A program made the position numbers and the translations under genes. Shown in pieces: positions 60,052-64,000 of a stretch of 64,000 nt of DNA (position 1 is its first letter; every line of letters starts with the position of its first letter). The notes below the pieces were generated by a model, which was given only the letters and a program-made list of their open reading frames with translations, ran no database searches and was not told where the DNA came from. This DNA is from Oscheius tipulae (lineage: Eukaryota > Nematoda > Chromadorea > Rhabditida > Rhabditidae): positions 7,987,501 to 8,051,500 of the forward strand of contig JASJZH010000002.1 in the NCBI GenBank assembly GCA_037178975.1, written 5' to 3'.

Positions 60052-61949
60052 CTAATAGATATCACGGGTTCGCTGGAGCCAAATGCTGGAGACTGCTGGT
60101 GGGATGGTCGGTTTGGCAATATAGCTCAGAACCTCGGAATTGACTTGGGTATTGGACAGCTGGTCATTGAGAGACTGGTAGCCTTGGTCGGTCATGGTTC
60201 CGAAGACGTTCAGGTAGTTGATCTGCTGGCATTCTCTGAAATATGGGAGATTTCAAAGAGAGACAGAGAGACAAAACTTACAGGTACATGTGCGGAGAGA
60301 TACTGTAGCATCTGTTCAGTGACAGACAAGTCAGATTCAGTTCCACCAAGTAGAGAACAGATCTGTCTGTCAGATTCAGATTGTCCGACAGGTCGACTTC
60401 GTCCAGATGACGACATCTCTGTACCAGTTTTTCAACGTCATCGTCCTCAATTCCGGACTTGTTCAGTGTACCTGACATGTTGATCTTCTTCAAGGTAGTC
60501 GGGAGCTCCTCCACAAAAACCTTGACAGAACCTTTGTCCAAACCGCACCAGGCAACGTTCAGTTCAGTCAGACTGAAAATTTTATCATTGCCACTTTCTC
60601 TCTTACCTTCTGCATCCCTGAACAATTGCTTCCACAGCCTTAATCGTTATCCCTCTGGTTAGGGAGATATCTAGATACCGTAGACTGGTATTTTGACCGA
60701 TATATTCTCCAATCTGGCCGCCTTCTTGATGGAAGTCTATGCTTTCGAGACAGAGGCCCTGAAGACAGAGAGATAGACAGAGACGGTGGGGGAGAAACAA
60801 GGAAACAGAGATACAGAGAGACACAGAATCACAGGGACAGAGAGACTCACCTCTAGCAACTTACATCCTCCTAGTATACTTGTCAAGGCCTCGATCCTCC
60901 CAAATGCAGCCCTACCAAGATCCAGGTGGGTAAGAGTATAGAAATAGCGACTACCGTCCGGATTCAAAGGTATAGACATAGAGACATAGTCAGTCCCCGA
61001 GATCTGGAACGTTATTCTAACTCGGAGATGCAACAGAACTTGTCTACGCGTTAGAAAAATAGTCGTCGTGCTTTTAACCAAATATATAGCGAAGACAGTT
61101 ATAGACTGTTTCCAACGAATAGCGGCAGTGAGGCAATTCTTTAAAGATTTTTTCGAAAAGGGTCCCTGTCCCGCCACGATTTGCGCGCCGACAAAAAGCC
61201 AATTTTTCTAATTCCTAAATTAAAAATTGAACTTTCGTGTTTTTTCAGTTTCCTTTTCATAATTCCGAAAAGGAGGATGTAGGAATTCCGAAAAAAAAAA
61301 CCTACCCATTTTAAGGAGAATAAACGATATTAAGACTCACCTTAGCATCAGAAAGCCTGCAAACTTTGACCTTCCTCTCCAAGATTGTCGCTAAGTAAGT
61401 GTCCTGGATGTGCCGATTGTGGAAATCTACCCAACTCCAGTTGTCACTAATCGATCCAGCCTTGTAGAAGAATTGATTTGTCTGCATGGCGCTACAGATA
61501 TCCTTCTTGTTCAGATATTTCATGACATTACGGAGGACTTCGACCGGGATTGGGTAGACTTTGAAGAAGTCGATCGGAGGCTGATTAGAGACTCGACGTC
61601 GGAACTTGAAGATTCCTGGGGTCTGCTCGTTGGAAATCACGTCGGGACGGAGCCTCATACTGAAAAAGTGTGGGAGTGACAGACAGAGAGACAGAGAGGA
61701 AGAGACAGACCGACCTGTTCGGAGGAGTGGTATCATTTGGAGGCACCTCTTCTTTTGTCCTCTTTCTGTTCTCGGAACGAAGATTACCAGTGGACATGGT
61801 CGTAGGAGTGAAAGTCAAGTCGGCCAATGGAACACGCTCTGAAAATTGAACAGTCTGTTTTGGTCTCTGTCTCAAAACTGACCTTTCACTGGATCCTGTG
61901 AGCCAAACATTCCATCCATAGAAACCTCCATTTGCTCCTCATCAGCCAT
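60052..61949 (-). CDS. skpt-1: SKP2-like F-box/LRR protein
   Basis: Substrate receptor of an SCF ubiquitin ligase; SKP2 targets CDK inhibitors such as p27 and so promotes S-phase entry. About 429 aa in seven in-phase exons (first at 61949, last from about 60237 to the stop at 60052). The N-terminal region is disordered with a basic cluster (NRKRTKEE). The F-box is VYPIPVEVLRNVMKYLNKKD followed by the Trp-containing SDNWSWVDF. Leucine-rich repeats follow: YTLTHLDLGRAAFG, LRYLDISLTRGITIKAV, LTELNVAWCGLDKG, LDEVDLSDNLNLTDRSVLYL and LTCLSLNRCYSISP, close to the LSLSRCYDI repeat of human SKP2. The C-terminal tail SYIAKPTIPPAVSSIWLQ corresponds to the ARPTIGNKKNQEIWGIK tail that folds back over the repeats. 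Convergent with the DOMON gene (67 bp between stops). Confidence 0.88.
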
Positions 61950-63011
61950 CATTTTTTTTTGTAATCGAAACAAGAGAAAAGCCACGCGTAATTAGGCTAA
62001 TTGAGCTTCCGCCCGTCTAAAAATTTCACATTGGCGCCTTGACGGGTGGCCCGTAATTCGGAGTGCCACGTTGGAAATAAATGTCCAGCACGGGAGAGAG
62101 CATGGATTTGCCTGCTCAAACTCCACGTTTAGTCTTTTGCACGTATAGAGAAGAAAGTTCCAAAAGATCATAGATCATCCGTCAAATCAATGCCTATTTT
62201 TCTCTGATAAACTCCGACCCGATAGCGGCAGCGGTAAACATACACATCTCTAGAAGATAGATACACCGCCTTGTGTCCTTTCTCCCGTCGGACACAGACT
62301 CCATGTGTTTTTCCCCTTTTCCTGTAGTCTCTCTCTCTCTATCTCTCTCTCATTAACTGTTGGGATCAGACGTTACACAGTACTTCCACATTCGGCTAAA
62401 TACAGACTATTACAGTCCCTCCCCCACTCTGTCTCTCTCCCTCTACCATAAACAGTCCAAACATTTTTACGCACCCAGTCCCGTATCATAGAACTTCTTC
62501 GGCACTATTTACATGCTATGGCTGCGGTCAAGTGGCCGGCGCTGATAAGTGTAAACGGCGCTCTGCATGTTCTTCTCCGATTCCGAGATTTGAGCATTAT
62601 GCCGGTCAGGACTGGCACATTATGACGAGCTTTTTGATTTTTTTTGTTTGGTAGCCACCTTGTTTACAATTGATTTTACGACGCTGTTTGAATGATTACT
62701 TCAAGCCGGTCACTGAGAGAGACACAGAGACACAGAAGCACAGATACACAGATACACAGAGAGGCGGAGAGAGACAAGACGATAGGGAGACAGTCCAACA
62801 CCAGCCTACATTCCTTTCCTAGCCCTAAACTCGATGTTTGTCCTTCCGCCTGCCTGCCCTTCCCGCCCACAATAGTTTTAAAAAGAGAGCGAGAGAATTC
62901 TTGGAGACAGCTGTTCAGTCCGAGACATGACGTGAGATCCCACGATCGTCTTTCTCGAAACCTTTTTATAATTGGGCTACTTCACCCGTACCATCTCATT
63001 TTCTTTCAGGA
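61950..63011. other. divergent promoter region of SKP2 and phosphoglucomutase
   Basis: About 1.06 kb between two start codons facing away from each other. Contains TCTCTCTCTATCTCTCTCTC at 62331-62350 and a short AGACACAGAG field (62711-62780). No exon. The phosphoglucomutase ATG follows TTTCTTTCAGGA. Confidence 0.5.
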
Positions 63012-64000
63012 ATGGTTGCGATTAATGTCGTGGAAACAAAACCCTACCAGGGACAGAAGCCTGGAACTAGTGGTCTTCGCAAGAGGGTAAGCTACTGACA
63101 CTGTCACTGTCAGTTCAGAGACGGTAACCGCGCCCTACCGCTACTTGTCCTTTACATGACCGCTCATCTTCTAGGTCCCTGAATTTCAACAGCTCCACTA
63201 CACTGAAAACTTCATCCAGGCTATCCTGGATGGAGGTCTCGGAGACAACAAGAAGGGATCGGCCTTGGTGGTCGGTGGAGATGGACGCTTCTTGTCTATG
63301 GAAGCTACCAATGTCATCATCAAGATTTCTGCTGCTAATGGAGTGAGTATTTTTTTTTTTGAGTTTTTGCTTTCAAGAAAACTTTGTAACAAGTTGAAAT
63401 TCCAGGTTTCCCGCCTAATTGTTGGACAGAATGGCTTCTTCTCTACTCCAGCCGTTTCAAACCTGATTCGTAAGGGCTATGATGGGAAGAAGGTCGATGG
63501 AGGTGGGTCACAAAGACAGAGACAGATACAGTACATTTCCAGGAATCATCCTCACCGCCAGTCACAATCCCGGAGGACCCAAGGCCGATTTCGGTATCAA
63601 GTTCAACTGTGAGAATGGTGGACCGGCTCCGGATAACGTGACCAATGCCATCTATGACATCACAACGAAGATGAGTCGCTACTACATCTGCGAGGATCTC
63701 CAGTGCGACTTCACCCAGATAGGACACTACGAATACGATATTGACGGCTTCGGAAAGTTCACAGTCGATGTGGTCGACAGTGTCGAAGCCTATGTAGAGC
63801 TGATGAAGACGATCTTTGACTTCCCCAAGGTAACATTTCTGACAGCTGTCTAACTGTGGCGGTTGGGGCCATTTGGCCCTCGATTCATTTCATTGTCTGA
63901 AGTTCTCTGTCTTAAATACATGTCAAAAGAGAATAGTTTCCAGATCAAATCACTGATCAACGGCTCAGCCACCGGCTCCAAGTTCAAGGTTCTGCTTGAC
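63012..64000 (+). CDS. PGM1: phosphoglucomutase (PGM1 type), 5' part
   Basis: Cytosolic enzyme interconverting glucose 1-phosphate and glucose 6-phosphate. Five exons in the window: 63012-63086, 63175-63342, 63406-63502, 63543-63829 and 63944 to the window end, where the gene is cut. The N-terminus KPYQGQKPGTSGLRKRV is the conserved substrate-phosphate loop. The catalytic serine loop is ILTASHNPGGPKADFGIKFN, with Ser in TASHNPGG as the phosphorylated residue. DGRFLSMEA and GQNGFFSTPAVS are typical of eukaryotic PGM1. Roughly 245 of an expected 560-570 residues are present. The start ATG is 2 nt after a TTTCTTTCAG acceptor, a probable trans-splice site. No defect seen. Confidence 0.92.

Overview
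The window looks like nuclear DNA of a rhabditid-type nematode. The gene content matches nematode families closely: an AGE-1-type PI3-kinase, a SKP2/SKPT-1 protein, a cblC (MMACHC) protein, Srg-superfamily chemoreceptors and two 5S rRNA copies that resemble the Caenorhabditis 5S sequence as I remember it. Most genes are cut into 5-20 short exons by small GT-AG introns, and about ten start codons sit 0-25 nt after a TTTTCAG-like acceptor, as expected if mRNAs receive a trans-spliced leader. Two same-strand pairs look like operons: MED4 with MMACHC, and TMEM70 with MED8. All exon coordinates below were worked out by hand from splice consensus, phase and family similarity.

Layout. 1-1980: nothing supported. 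1981-6235 (-): MED4 followed by MMACHC. 6236-7971: transposon cluster (a 0.96-kb inverted-repeat element enclosing a short Helitron, then a second Helitron). 7972-8895 (+): RSRC1-like splicing protein. 9006-11043 (-): BTBD17-like BTB/BACK protein, with a 5S rRNA copy in intron 1. 11044-13739: repeats and exons of an unrecognised gene. 13740-14635 (-): TMEM86/YhhN lysoplasmalogenase. 15959-18193 (-): exostosin glycosyltransferase with the second 5S copy in an intron. 18485-24267 (-): age-1 class I PI3K. 25244-28263 (-): TMEM70 then MED8. 29081-33933 (-): TRIM-like protein whose RING motif is interrupted by about 116 residues. 33934-39242: gene-poor, with a duplicated segment and a small acidic nuclear-type protein. 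39243-41366 (+): AK3-type adenylate kinase. 42255-53636 (-): a large cadherin whose 4.85-kb intron holds plus-strand chemoreceptor genes and fragments. 54873-57292: end of a Ly6/ET-like small secreted protein convergent with an unrecognised Pro/Ser/Tyr-rich gene. 58658-59984 (+): DOMON-domain secreted protein. 60052-61949 (-): SKP2. 63012-64000 (+): phosphoglucomutase, cut by the window end.

The genes do not form one pathway; they are a typical mix of housekeeping (Mediator, cobalamin, nucleotide and sugar metabolism, splicing, cell cycle), signalling (PI3K), adhesion and chemosensory functions. What stands out is the non-coding part. Introns are loaded with GTCTCT and GTCACT simple repeats on both strands, hairpin-forming elements, Helitron ends, tRNA-like fragments and a ~55-bp palindromic repeat seen in at least eight places, twice next to a 5S rRNA copy. 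One 442-bp inverted-repeat element appears to supply the 5' splice site of a cadherin exon. I did not find a convincing new multi-gene system; the most unusual items are listed as findings.
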